From a bacterium (lineage in GTDB: Bacteria; Electryoneota; Tariuqbacteria; Tariuqbacterales; JADHWD01): a stretch of 32,322 nt of DNA. The stretch spans positions 1-32,322 of the forward strand of contig JADHWD010000006.1 of the NCBI GenBank assembly GCA_016783645.1, in the 5' to 3' direction. Below are positions 1 to 8,229 of the stretch, piece after piece. Position 1 is the stretch's first letter. Every line of letters begins with the position of its first letter. The position numbers and the translations under genes are program-made. Under the pieces are notes generated by a model. It did not search any database. It was not told where the DNA came from and worked only from the letters and a program-made list of their open reading frames with translations.

Positions 1-10
1 TTTAATCATT

Positions 11-90
11 TAGTAATCCCCCCTTCCCCCCTTTAGTAAAGGGGGAGTCAGATTTCCCCCTTTTTTAAAGGGGGACTAAGGGGGATTATA
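11..90 (+). repeat. G/C-tract palindromic element, copy A
   Basis: About 80 nt made of two imperfect hairpins of C5-6/G5 runs (CCCCCCTTTAGTAAAGGGGG, then CCCCCTTTTTTAAAGGGGG) joined by AGTCAGATTT. The reverse complement of this element lies at 2319-2399, so the two copies bracket the acyltransferase-lpxK pair. Confidence 0.85.
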
Positions 91-228
91 GTCATTGTAA
101 AACATACTATCGAACAAGCTATAATGTCGTTTATTATAACTGCGGATATTCAGGAAAGTAAAAAGGCAAAAGTGAGAAGATTCACAACGAATTAAACGGA
201 TTAAACGAATATAAGATTTTCAACTTTA

Positions 229-311
229 GGCAGCCCGGTTTCTTCGAAACCGGGAATATATGGTATGCCACATCTGAAGAAGCTGGACAATCCGCTGTAT
301 AGCGGACTGCC
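229..311. repeat. palindromic repeat: two hairpins within an outer stem
   Basis: CCCGGTTTC/GAAACCGGG (from 233 to 253) and TCCGCT/AGCGGA (291-306) sit inside GGCAG (229-233)/CTGCC (307-311). The first hairpin recurs at 29574-29600 and the second at 21094-21109. Confidence 0.65.
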
Positions 312-324
312 TGAATAGGATTTT

Positions 325-348
325 CAACTTGCCAACTTGTAAACTTGT
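325..348. repeat. octamer repeat just upstream of the acyltransferase start
   Basis: CAACTTGC, CAACTTGT, AAACTTGT stand in 8-nt register and end 9 nt before ATG 358. The same octamer family precedes cbiM (8163-8194) and the tricorn gene (11206-11237). Confidence 0.8.
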
Positions 349-357
349 TTTTGAATA

Positions 358-1032
358 ATGGCTTTCATTAAAGCTGACGAAAAATTTAAAATTTCCCTCG
401 CCGCCCGGTTAGGATGGTTCATCATCCTCGCCCTGGGTAAATTAACGCGGATTAGATATATCGGCGAAGAATACTATAAAGAGCTTGAACAGCGGGGCGA
501 AAATTATATATTTACGCTTTGGCATGGGCGGATGTTACTGCCGATTTATATTCATCGCAAGCGGGATATAGTGGCGATGGTCAGCCAGCATGTTGACGGT
601 GAAATCATCGCCCGCGGAGTGCAGATGATAGGTTACACTATCGTGCGGGGTTCTTCCAGCAGAGGCGGCGGGCAGGCTTTACGGCAGATGGTGAAAATCA
701 TGAAGGAAGGACATCCGGGAGCGATGATGCCCGATGGTCCCAAAGGTCCAAGAGGTGATTTCAAAACCGGAACTATCACTTTAGCGCAGTTGACCGGGGC
801 GTATATTTTACCGATAACTCACGCCGCATCCAAAGCCTGGGTGTTCAACAGCTGGGATAGATTCATGATCGCCAAGCCCTTTTCAAAAGTGGTGATCGCC
901 TACGGCGAACCGGTTAAGATACCGAGAAATCTCAATCAAGATGAAATCATTAAAATGAAAAAGGATCTGGAGAGGCGGATGGACGAATTGGTTGAACAGG
1001 CTGAAAATTATATCAAGCAAAAGTGGAAATGA
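358..1032 (+). CDS. DUF374 lysophospholipid acyltransferase-family protein (LpxJ-like lipid A acyltransferase)
   Basis: A 224-aa protein with a hydrophobic N-terminal stretch (about residues 14-27). The sequence shows FTLWHGRML (His56), SQHVDGEI (His78, Asp80) and MMPDGPKGPRG, which I recognise as the DUF374 pattern within the lysophospholipid acyltransferase superfamily. DUF374 includes LpxJ, a non-canonical late acyltransferase that adds secondary acyl chains to lipid A. The coupled lpxK downstream supports a lipid A role at the inner membrane by context. The ATG at 358 has no Shine-Dalgarno sequence and directly follows three octamer repeats ending in ACTTG(C/T). The stop overlaps the lpxK start. 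The family call is secure; the exact acyl transfer step is inferred. Confidence 0.8.
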   Translation: MAFIKADEKFKISLAARLGWFIILALGKLTRIRYIGEEYYKELEQRGENYIFTLWHGRMLLPIYIHRKRDIVAMVSQHVDGEIIARGVQMIGYTIVRGSSSRGGGQALRQMVKIMKEGHPGAMMPDGPKGPRGDFKTGTITLAQLTGAYILPITHAASKAWVFNSWDRFMIAKPFSKVVIAYGEPVKIPRNLNQDEIIKMKKDLERRMDELVEQAENYIKQKWK

Positions 1033-2063
1033 TGGTTGATATTATTAAAACTTTAATACTTGTACCTATTTATGGTATATTCCGGCTGATAGTCAGGATT
1101 CGCAATTTTCTTTATGATACAGGTCTGCGCAAATCGATCACACCTGATACTGATGCGCGCATCATATCCATCGGCGGAATATCGTTCGGCGGATCGGGAA
1201 AAACCCCCATGAGCATTTATGCGGCGAAGATAGCGGTCGAGAAATACACTGCGAGACAATCGACAGCGGTAGTGAGCCGGGGTTACGCTCGGTTGAGCCG
1301 GGGATTTCAAATTGTTTCCGATGGTAAAAAGTTATTGACAGATGTGTTAGACGCCGGTGATGAACCCTATATGATTGCCAAAAATATTCGGAAAGCGGTA
1401 ATCGCGGTAGATGTAGATCGTATCCGAGCGGTGAATATACTCTCAAATATCTTCCCTTTGAAGACAGTGATACTTGATGACTGCTTCCAGCATCGCAGGA
1501 TATACCGGGATTTGGATATTGTGATGGTGGAGCCGGATATTTTAGTTGATAGAGGCAGAGGTTGGTTTATCAGGGAAAAGCTCAGTGCATTGAAAAGAGC
1601 CGATGCGGTGGTAGTCCTTGACGCTGAAGAACAGGACCGCTCTATAATAAAAAAAAACGCGGGAAGATATTCCCAAGCCAAATTCTTTTTCGGGAAGCGG
1701 AAAATCGCCGGAGCGTACTATATTAAGGATGACAGTAAAGTATCAATTGATATGCTGAAGCGGAAAAAGGCGGCGGGATTCTGCGGGATAGCGGAACCTC
1801 AAAGATTCTACGACTCACTGGAAGATCTGGGTATCCATATAGATGAATTATTGAGTTTTAAAGACCACTGCAGGTATACTTCATCGGAACAAGAGAAAAT
1901 CAGCCGTTTTTTTGTTGAAAGCGGCGCTGAAATCATGATTACGACGGAAAAGGATGCGGTCAAACTACCCCCTATTCTGCATCTGCTCCCCATTTACTAT
2001 CTAGCCGTACGGATTGAACTGGAAAATGAGGATGCTTTTAAAAAAATGCTCTTTCCCGAATAG
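1029..2063 (+). CDS. lpxK: tetraacyldisaccharide 4'-kinase LpxK
   Basis: LpxK phosphorylates the 4' position of the tetraacyldisaccharide 1-phosphate lipid A precursor at the inner-membrane surface. Visible features are an N-terminal hydrophobic helix, a P-loop GGISFGGSGKTPM at about residues 49-61, the DDCFQHRRIYRDLDIVM segment (family DDGFQHR, here with Cys for Gly) and TTEKDAVKL near the C terminus. The length of about 344 aa is normal. The ORF track begins at GTG 1023, but the ATG at 1029 overlaps the previous TGA as ATGA, the classic coupled arrangement; a second ATG at 1032 is also possible. It indicates a lipid A-bearing outer membrane. No strong terminator follows. Confidence 0.92.
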   Translation: MMVDIIKTLILVPIYGIFRLIVRIRNFLYDTGLRKSITPDTDARIISIGGISFGGSGKTPMSIYAAKIAVEKYTARQSTAVVSRGYARLSRGFQIVSDGKKLLTDVLDAGDEPYMIAKNIRKAVIAVDVDRIRAVNILSNIFPLKTVILDDCFQHRRIYRDLDIVMVEPDILVDRGRGWFIREKLSALKRADAVVVLDAEEQDRSIIKKNAGRYSQAKFFFGKRKIAGAYYIKDDSKVSIDMLKRKKAAGFCGIAEPQRFYDSLEDLGIHIDELLSFKDHCRYTSSEQEKISRFFVESGAEIMITTEKDAVKLPPILHLLPIYYLAVRIELENEDAFKKMLFPE

Positions 2064-2318
2064 GAGAATAGTTGAAAAAATTCGGAAATTAAATGTTGAA
2101 TTCTGAGTTTTGAATTTTATAATAAACGACCTATTAAATTGTTTAATATTATGTTTTTAAAGATTATAATCCCCATTAGTCCCCATAAGCGCTTAAATAA
2201 GAACTTGACATCTCGTTCCCGTCAGGTTTCAAACGCAGAGTAACCTGACGGGCATAGTAATGTTAAGAGCGGTTAAATCTGCCGGGCTACGCTTTGCTTG
2301 AAACCCGGCAGAAACACA

Positions 2319-2399
2319 ATAATCCCCCTTAGTCCCCCTTTAAAAAAGGGGGAAATCTGACTCCCCCCTTTCCTAAAGGGGGGCAGGTGGGATTACTAA
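2319..2399 (-). repeat. G/C-tract palindromic element, copy B (inverted)
   Basis: Reverse complement of the element at 11-90, with a few substitutions (for example CAGGTGGG where copy A has a C/G run). The shared core AAATCTGACT is exact in inverse orientation. Confidence 0.85.
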
Positions 2400-2735
2400 C
2401 TTATTGATATTAAAGTCAATTATTACAAATTCAATTTTCTGTTCTCGGTTTTCTGATCTTTGTTCCCGGCAGGTTTCAAGGGCAGACCCCGTGACCTGCC
2501 GGGGATATACCCGCCGCTGTACACCTCCCGTGGTGGCTTGAAAAGAGGCAGGAACACTAAGGTTGATTTGCTCAACATTATTGTGATGACATCACATTAT
2601 TTTTATCTCGGCGGCGGATCATTTAAAAAATGACATATAATCAGCAAAGTTGTAATCTTATAGAATATTTTTTATATTGTAAGATTAAACCCTCATGCGC
2701 CGGCGGCGCACCACCAAGCATGAAAATAATCTCAA

Positions 2736-2831
2736 GGGCGACCGCGAGGGTCGCCCCTACATTATCGGTTTTTTTATTTGTAGGGACAGAACAATGTTCT
2801 GTCCCTACTGTATTCCCGCCTGCGCGGGAAT
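2736..2831. repeat. three adjacent palindromes
   Basis: GGGCGACC/GGTCGCCC followed by CTAC (2736-2760); a perfect 13-bp stem GTAGGGACAGAAC/GTTCTGTCCCTAC with a 3-nt loop (2780-2808); and ATTCCC-N8-GGGAAT (2812-2831), which has the form of the Neisseria dRS3 repeat. They account for the ORF-track entry at 2630-2833. Confidence 0.85.
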
Positions 2832-2859
2832 GACGATAAAGCAGCGGATGTTTGTATAA

Positions 2860-2887
2860 ACTAACCCTAAATCCTAACCCCTATTTT
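2860..2887. repeat. heptamer tandem repeat upstream of acsD
   Basis: ACTAACC, CTAAATC, CTAACCC, CTATTTT in 7-nt register, ending 8 nt before the acsD ATG, where a ribosome-binding site would be expected. Confidence 0.7.
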
Positions 2888-2895
2888 CAATATAA

Positions 2896-3885
2896 ATGAC
2901 GAACTTCACTATTCCGGCGGAAAAATCGTTAAAATCAATCAGAACCGTAAAAATCGGCGCCACAGCCTCCGAGGGCGGAACCCGCGTTAATAGTATCACC
3001 ATAGGCGGAACAAACGCACTGCCCTTTCACACCTTTGAAGGCGAAATTCCTCATAAACCCGTGATAGCTATGGAGGTGTTCGACACTCTTCCTAAAAGAC
3101 TGCCCAAAGGCGTAATAGACTACTTCGCTGATGTGATTAATAAACCGGCTGAGATGGCTAAAATGTGCGTGGAGCAATTCGGCGCAGATTTGATAAGCGT
3201 TAGATTGGACGGGACCCATCCTGATAAGGGAAACAAAAGCCCCGATGAAGCCGCGGAAATCGTGAAAGAAATCCTCGCCTGTGTGGGAGTCCCTTTGATC
3301 ATCACCGGGCACGCTAATTTTGAAAGGAACAATGAGGTGATGCGCAAGGTGACCGAGGTCACCGCCGGAGAAAACTGTCTCATCAATTGGGTGGAACAGG
3401 ATAATTACAAGACCATCGCCGCCTGCTGTCTGGCTCATGGACACTGCCTGACGGCGCAGTCCCCCATCGATGTCAACATCGCCAAACAGTTGAATATTCA
3501 ATTGACCGATATGTCTTTCCCCGCCGATAAGATTGTGATTGACCCGTTGTCAAGCCCTATAGGATACGGGTTGGAATACACCTATTCCATCATGGAGCGG
3601 ATACGGCTGGCGGGATTGGGCGGCGACGAAATGCTGCGCAGTCCTATGCTGATAACACCGGGATATGAAAGCGCATTATGCAAAGAATCCTGGGCTTCGG
3701 AAGCGGATAATCCCGAATGGGGCAGAGAAGACCTGCGTTCGGAATATTGGGAAACCGCGACAGCAATGAGTCTCCTGCTGGCTGGCGCGGAATTACTGAT
3801 CATGTATCATCCTAAGGCGGTGGAAGCGGTGCGGAAAAAGATTGATCAGCTCTGCAGTAATATTTCTCAAATTGAGACTAAATAA
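2896..3885 (+). CDS. acsD: corrinoid iron-sulfur protein small subunit (CODH/ACS delta subunit, AcsD/CdhD)
   Basis: A 329-aa protein matching the AcsD/CdhD family, the TIM-barrel small subunit that pairs with AcsC to hold the corrinoid carrying methyl from methyl-tetrahydrofolate to acetyl-CoA synthase. Recognisable segments include IGGTNALPFHTFEGE near residue 36, MEVFDT, GADLISVRLDGTHPD, GHANFERN and DPLSSPIGYGLEYTYS. The length fits the family (roughly 310-330 aa). The ATG at 2896 has no Shine-Dalgarno sequence; a heptamer repeat tract (2860-2887) ends 8 nt before it. It is followed after 29 nt by the unknown gene at 3915 and then by acsC, so the two CFeSP subunits are split by an extra gene. 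Confidence 0.92.
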   Translation: MTNFTIPAEKSLKSIRTVKIGATASEGGTRVNSITIGGTNALPFHTFEGEIPHKPVIAMEVFDTLPKRLPKGVIDYFADVINKPAEMAKMCVEQFGADLISVRLDGTHPDKGNKSPDEAAEIVKEILACVGVPLIITGHANFERNNEVMRKVTEVTAGENCLINWVEQDNYKTIAACCLAHGHCLTAQSPIDVNIAKQLNIQLTDMSFPADKIVIDPLSSPIGYGLEYTYSIMERIRLAGLGGDEMLRSPMLITPGYESALCKESWASEADNPEWGREDLRSEYWETATAMSLLLAGAELLIMYHPKAVEAVRKKIDQLCSNISQIETK

Positions 3886-3914
3886 AATAAATAATTACAA
3901 ACGAGAGTCTTCCA

Positions 3915-4343
3915 ATGGCGCGTAAAGTTTGGATGCAGAGTCCGGATAGCGGCGGAAAAAAAATTCCGGATGCGGTGAAACAGCGCACTGAAAATCGAAT
4001 TATGAAATGCGCAGAAGAGCACTTCAAGGAGCATTATACCCGGATAGAGCTCCGCTTTCGCGGTCAGTTTTGTTACATCGATGCCTATACCGATCCCGAA
4101 AAAGAATCGCCTGATTGGCCGCCGCCCGGCTTTCCGGAAAGCCGGGAAGAATATATCGAACGGATGCGGAAAACGCCCACATATCTCTGCCGCCTGCGTT
4201 ACTTTGGCGATGAAGAACAATGGGGATTCGCCTTTTATACTTACAGCAATGAAAAATATGAGCTGTCGATGTTTCCTTCGGGTGAATTCTATGGTCCTCC
4301 TGAAGACGCTTTTTTCGTGTCGGCTAATTTGTATCTGCAATGA
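3915..4343 (+). CDS. conserved-looking protein of unknown function between acsD and acsC
   Basis: A 142-aa soluble protein with no signal peptide or membrane segment, which I cannot assign to a function. It opens MARKVWMQSPDSGGKKIP and is rich in aromatic and charged residues. Likely conserved blocks are RFRGQFCYIDAYTD, PGFPESREEYIERM and EEQWGFAFYTYSNEKYELS; Cys occurs three times but not in a metal-binding array. I believe similar hypothetical proteins occur in several phyla, including bacteria without this pathway, but could not check. It lies 29 nt after acsD on the same strand and 215 nt before acsC; a weak GAGAG sits about 10 nt upstream of ATG. The opposite-strand ORF (3867-4430) looks like its shadow. 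Confidence 0.75.
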   Translation: MARKVWMQSPDSGGKKIPDAVKQRTENRIMKCAEEHFKEHYTRIELRFRGQFCYIDAYTDPEKESPDWPPPGFPESREEYIERMRKTPTYLCRLRYFGDEEQWGFAFYTYSNEKYELSMFPSGEFYGPPEDAFFVSANLYLQ

Positions 4344-4430
4344 CGATTCTAACTTGATACTTGAATTGATGATAATCCGGCCGGCTTCGACGGCAATTTC
4401 AAAAATCGTAATATTATAATTGTTTGACAT

Positions 4431-4500
4431 GGCAGGATTGAGACAATCCTGCCTCCACGGTTAGTACCTTTCTCGTGGAGTCGGGATTGTCTCAATCCCG
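4431..4500. repeat. three consecutive hairpins in front of acsC
   Basis: Three inverted repeats lie back to back: GGCAGGATTG/CAATCCTGCC (4431-4440 with 4444-4453), CTCCACG/CGTGGAG (4453-4459 with 4474-4480) and CGGGATTG/CAATCCCG (4482-4489 with 4493-4500). The first and third share the core GGATTG. They end about 58 nt before the acsC start. Either they are members of the palindromic repeat families found elsewhere in the window, or they form a transcribed leader between the two CFeSP genes; the sequence alone does not decide. Confidence 0.7.
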
Positions 4501-4558
4501 ACATCGTGTACTACAAAAATCTATAATGTTACCAAAAATCCTTATTGGAGTTTAATAC

Positions 4559-5899
4559 TTGGCTTTGACAGGACTGGAAATATTCAAACTATTACCTAAG
4601 ACCAACTGCGGCGACTGCGGAGTGCCCACCTGCCTCGCTTTCGCTATGAAACTGGCGCAGAAAAAAGCGGAATTGAGCGAATGCCCCCACGCTTCCGAGC
4701 AAGCTAAAGAGATATTGGGCGCAGCCTCCGAACCGCCCATGAGATTATTAAAGGCGGGAGTCGGCGCTGACGCTTTTGAAACCGGCGGCGAAACCGAAAT
4801 GTTCCGCCATGAAAAAACCTTCTATCACCAAACCGCCATTGCTGTCAAGATCGACGATAACCAGCCTGCCGATTCTATCGCCGCTCAAGTGAAAGAAGCC
4901 GATGAATATATCATCGAGCGGGTGGGCGAAAAACTGCATATCGACGCTTTCCGCCTCTCCAATATTTCTAAAGACAGCGGTAAATTTCTATCCGCGCTCG
5001 ATGTTATCATGCAGAATTCCTCCAGAGCGGTCATCATCGACTGCGCAGATATTGAAACAGTCAAAGCGGCTTTATCTAAACTCAACGGTAGAAGGCCTAT
5101 CATCCGTCCCGGTGATGGTGATGTTATGGAATTCGCCAAGTTAGCGAGTGAACAGGGCGCCAGTTTGATTATCGATGCCGGTTCTTTTCAGGAATTAGCG
5201 GAAAAGACCGAAAAAACCGCCGCCTCCGGCTTCCGCGATATGATATTGAATCTGCATTGCGATGGAGCGGGTGAGAAGCTTCGTGGAAACACCATCATGC
5301 GCCGCGCCGCCCTGCGTAAAGGATTCAAGCCTTTTGGATATCCCGCTATATGGTTTATAAATGATGAAGATGAAAGTGAACTTATAGCCGATGCGGTTGT
5401 GGGAATATGCAAATATTGCGGTATAATCGTCCTGCCGAAATTCAATAAAGAGATGTTGTTGACGCTTTACACTCTGAGGCAGAATATCTATACCGATCCG
5501 CAAAAACCTATACAGGTCGATCCCCGGCTCGCCGCCATCGGCGATCCTAAATCCGATTCTCCTATATTTGTGACCACCAATTTCTCTCTCACTTATTTCA
5601 TAATCTCCGGCGAAATAGAGAACGCCGGTATATCCGCTTGGCTGGTGATCCCCGACTGCGAAGGGATGAGCGTATTGACCGCTTGGGCGGCGGGTAAATT
5701 CTCCGGCGATAAAATCGGCAAATTTGTTAAAGAAATCGGTCTTGAAAACAAAGTGAACAAGCGGGAAATAATCATCCCCGGATATGTCGCCGTTATCAGC
5801 GGCGACCTTGAAGAAGCCCTGCCCGGCTGGAGGGTGATTGTAGGTCCCCAAGAAGCCTCGGATTTAGCCCCGTTCATCAAGAATTATCTGAATAATTAG
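4559..5899 (+). CDS. acsC: corrinoid iron-sulfur protein large subunit (CODH/ACS gamma subunit, AcsC/CdhE)
   Basis: A 446-aa protein. The N terminus carries Cys17, Cys20, Cys25 and Cys42 (NCGDCGVPTC...ECP), the ligand spacing of the [4Fe-4S] cluster in AcsC that reductively activates the cobalt. The middle region is the TIM-barrel part and the C-terminal third (from about residue 320) corresponds to the corrinoid-binding domain. The start is TTG 4559: GGAG lies 8 nt upstream and the product begins MALTGLEIFKLLPK, the expected family N terminus. RACo follows after 8 nt, so the two are very likely cotranscribed. With acsD it forms the heterodimeric methyl carrier of the Wood-Ljungdahl pathway. 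Confidence 0.95.
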   Translation: MALTGLEIFKLLPKTNCGDCGVPTCLAFAMKLAQKKAELSECPHASEQAKEILGAASEPPMRLLKAGVGADAFETGGETEMFRHEKTFYHQTAIAVKIDDNQPADSIAAQVKEADEYIIERVGEKLHIDAFRLSNISKDSGKFLSALDVIMQNSSRAVIIDCADIETVKAALSKLNGRRPIIRPGDGDVMEFAKLASEQGASLIIDAGSFQELAEKTEKTAASGFRDMILNLHCDGAGEKLRGNTIMRRAALRKGFKPFGYPAIWFINDEDESELIADAVVGICKYCGIIVLPKFNKEMLLTLYTLRQNIYTDPQKPIQVDPRLAAIGDPKSDSPIFVTTNFSLTYFIISGEIENAGISAWLVIPDCEGMSVLTAWAAGKFSGDKIGKFVKEIGLENKVNKREIIIPGYVAVISGDLEEALPGWRVIVGPQEASDLAPFIKNYLNN

Positions 5900-5907
5900 C
5901 CGCCGCG

Positions 5908-7779
5908 TTGATACAGGTGCCTGCCTTGCCATTAATCGTTAAAATACTGCCGGACGAAATTGAGATTGAAGCGGATACCGGAGAGAATCTACTTGAAGTT
6001 ATTCATCGCGCCGGAGTATATTTGGAAGCCGAATGCGGCGGGCAGGGCACATGCGAAACCTGCATTGCGGCGATTATTGAAGGTTCATGCACCAAATCCG
6101 GTATAACTGCAGATGACGGCTTGATTCTCACCTGCCAAGCTGAAATCTCTGATAATATAACTATTAAAGTCCCCGCCGCTTCCCGCATAATACCTTCTGA
6201 AAAGAAAACACCAGAGATAATCCACCATATTGAGTTGATTAAACCTTCCAAGTTTAGTCCGCTCGCTTCTGCAGTCACCATAAAATCCGGCGATTTGCGG
6301 TTTAATGACAGTCTTTCGGACTGGGAAAAAATTATCCGCTTTCTGCCCGCTGTAGATGATATTGAATGCGGTATCGATATTCTTCGCCGCCTCCCTGCGA
6401 TTATCCGAAAAGAAGAAGATATCACTGTCGTTTTCACTCAAACTCTCAGCGGAAAAAGGATTATCGATATTAGTCCGGGAAGAAGAGATATTTACGGTAT
6501 CGCCTGCGATGTCGGCACCACCACTGTGGCGGTGAAGATAATCAATCTCACGACCGGAGATTCTCTTGGATACGCTTCATCATACAACGGCCAGATCGAA
6601 TGCGGCGCTGATGTGATTTCCCGCATCATCTATTCCCAGAAACCGGGCAGATTGGAAGAACTGCAAAACCGGATCATCCGCACGATTAACCGATTGATTA
6701 GCGAACTATTACAGAAGGAAAATATCTCACCGCAGGATGTATTCGCCGCCGTTTTCGCCGGTAATACAACTATGACGCATCTATTACTGGGAATCGATCC
6801 CAAATACATCCGTATAGCGCCCTATACTCCTGCGGTCAAAACGGTCCCGATGCTATCAGCGAAAGAATTGGGACTGATGATTAATCCCAATGCTGTTATT
6901 CATTGTTCTCCCGCTGTCGGTAGTTATGTCGGCGGCGATATCACGGCGGGATTATTATGTTTAAGCGGTATCGATGCGCACAAGGAGGCCGTTTTATTCA
7001 TTGATATCGGCACTAACGGTGAATTGGTGTTGATGGGAGATGATTGGATGATAGGCTGCGCATGTTCGGCAGGACCCGCTTTTGAAGGAGTGGGAATCAA
7101 ATGCGGTATGCGGGCGGCTGAAGGAGCGGTCGAAGGCGTGAAATTGCTTGACAGAGGGAAAGAAGTAAAACTGCAGGTCATCGGCGGCGGAAATCCCCTC
7201 AGAATATGCGGCTCCGGCTTAATCGAATTAATATCGGAATTATTCCAATATGGCATTATCCAAAGAGACGGAAAGTTTCATAAATCTGACGATAATGCGC
7301 GAATACAAAAGCGGGGGAACGAAAATATATATGTGTTAGTTGAAGCGGATGAAAGCGGTTCAGGCAGAGAAATATTCATCAGTGAACATGACATTGACAA
7401 CATAATACGGGCGAAAGCCGCTATCTTCTCAGCTTGCTCTCTCTTATTGAAAAATGTCGGATTGAATTTCAAAGATATAGAAAAAATATATGCCGCCGGA
7501 GGATTCGGACAGCATCTTGATTTCAGAAACGCTGTCACTATCGGTCTATTCCCCGATATCGATTTGGAGAAATTTCAATATCTAGGCAACACTTCATTGA
7601 AGGGGGCGGAATTAGCGCTGTTATATTCCGAATACCGGGAAAAATTAGCTCAAACAGCCAAAGCTATGACATATATAGACTTGAGTTCCGAAAGCGGTTA
7701 TATGGATGAGTACACCGCGGCTCTTTTCCTGCCCCATACAGATGAAAATTTATTTCCGAATTATAATAACCGCTTTTGA
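5908..7779 (+). CDS. RACo-like corrinoid protein reductive activator (2Fe-2S plus ASKHA, DUF4445)
   Basis: A 623-aa protein. Residues 8-90 form a plant-type ferredoxin domain with C43-x5-C49-x2-C52 and C76, binding one [2Fe-2S] cluster. From about residue 196 comes an ASKHA ATPase fold: DVGTTTVAVKI (phosphate loop, 201-211), FAGNTTMTHLLLGI, FIDIGTNGELVLMG and GPAFEGVGIKCGMRAAEGAVEG. This is the architecture of RACo, which uses ATP to return Co(II) corrinoid in CFeSP to Co(I). The position 8 nt after acsC indicates CFeSP as the substrate rather than a methyltransferase corrinoid protein. The start is uncertain: TTG 5908 has no Shine-Dalgarno sequence, and GTG 5917 is an alternative that still leaves the domain intact. 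Confidence 0.9.
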   Translation: MIQVPALPLIVKILPDEIEIEADTGENLLEVIHRAGVYLEAECGGQGTCETCIAAIIEGSCTKSGITADDGLILTCQAEISDNITIKVPAASRIIPSEKKTPEIIHHIELIKPSKFSPLASAVTIKSGDLRFNDSLSDWEKIIRFLPAVDDIECGIDILRRLPAIIRKEEDITVVFTQTLSGKRIIDISPGRRDIYGIACDVGTTTVAVKIINLTTGDSLGYASSYNGQIECGADVISRIIYSQKPGRLEELQNRIIRTINRLISELLQKENISPQDVFAAVFAGNTTMTHLLLGIDPKYIRIAPYTPAVKTVPMLSAKELGLMINPNAVIHCSPAVGSYVGGDITAGLLCLSGIDAHKEAVLFIDIGTNGELVLMGDDWMIGCACSAGPAFEGVGIKCGMRAAEGAVEGVKLLDRGKEVKLQVIGGGNPLRICGSGLIELISELFQYGIIQRDGKFHKSDDNARIQKRGNENIYVLVEADESGSGREIFISEHDIDNIIRAKAAIFSACSLLLKNVGLNFKDIEKIYAAGGFGQHLDFRNAVTIGLFPDIDLEKFQYLGNTSLKGAELALLYSEYREKLAQTAKAMTYIDLSSESGYMDEYTAALFLPHTDENLFPNYNNRF

Positions 7780-7894
7780 TTATTAACTTTTGGCAGTCCG
7801 GTTTTGCCGAAACTTGAAAAATGCCAGCAGGTCAAATCCCGCAGGAGCGGAACAAGATCTTTTAGGCGCTTAAATTAGCATTAGTGTATGTTCC

Positions 7895-8084
7895 AGTAAG
7901 GGCGAAGCATTTTTATTGTAGAAGTAGCCTCTTGCAAAAGTATGAAAACACATCTGGTAAGGGCGAAGCATTTTCACCATCATATTCAAATATTTCATCA
8001 TTTTCCCTAAAATGCTTCGCCCCTACATCCGGCATGCAAACTTGCAGACTTTTTCTCGTTCCCACGCTCCAGCGTGGGAATGCA
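7895..8084. repeat. nest of palindromic repeats upstream of cbiM
   Basis: AGGGCGAAGCATTTT occurs at 7895-7914 and 7956-7978, faced by AAAATGCTTCGCCCCTAC at 8009-8026, giving a long stem-loop. The CTCGTTCCCACG palindrome follows at 8054-8084. The same parts recur at 29531-29858. Confidence 0.82.
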
Positions 8085-8162
8085 GACAACGGTGGGTTAA
8101 GAATCCACCCTATATTATCTCCCAGCATTAAAATGCCGGGCTATTATGACGAACATTTTTTT

Positions 8163-8229
8163 GACTTGCCGACTTGACAACTTGCAGACTTTTTTCATTA
8201 TAAATTCACTATTTTAAATTCACTATTCT
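8163..8229. repeat. octamer and 14-mer tandem repeats directly before cbiM
   Basis: GACTTGCC, GACTTGAC, AACTTGCA, GACTTTTT (8163-8194), then two copies of AAATTCACTATTYT (8202-8229). Confidence 0.82.

Larger units (their letters stand above)
1..357. other. repeat-filled spacer upstream of the acyltransferase gene
   Basis: Contents in order: the G/C-tract element (11-90), a 19-nt sequence AATGTCGTTTATTATAACT (123-141) found again at 11191-11209, nonamers GAATTAAAC/GGATTAAAC (189-206), a nested palindrome (229-311) and octamers (325-348). No gene is seen. Confidence 0.7.
2064..2895. other. 832-nt spacer rich in palindromes and tandem repeats
   Basis: No credible gene. It holds heptamers (2094-2121, 2437-2464, 2860-2887), hairpins CCCGTCAGGTT/AACCTGACGGG (2218-2252), TGCCGGG/CCCGGCA (2280-2310) and CCCGGCAGGT/ACCTGCCGGG (2465-2503), the G/C-tract element copy B (2319-2399) and three stacked palindromes (2736-2831). 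The promoter for acsD should lie near its end, but I cannot place it. Confidence 0.75.

Noticed and set aside
2630-2833. ORF of 67 aa on the plus strand
   Set aside because: It reads through three adjacent palindromes, has no family resemblance and no ribosome-binding site.
2935-3501. Minus-strand ORF of 188 aa inside acsD
   Set aside because: It is the antisense shadow of a well-recognised AcsD family coding region.
3867-4430. Minus-strand ORF of 187 aa opposite the 142-aa gene
   Set aside because: The plus-strand product has normal composition, an ATG close behind acsD and protein-like blocks; the minus-strand reading is a typical shadow.
7884-8177. ORF of 97 aa on the plus strand
   Set aside because: It is composed of dispersed repeat units and octamers that recur elsewhere in all frames.
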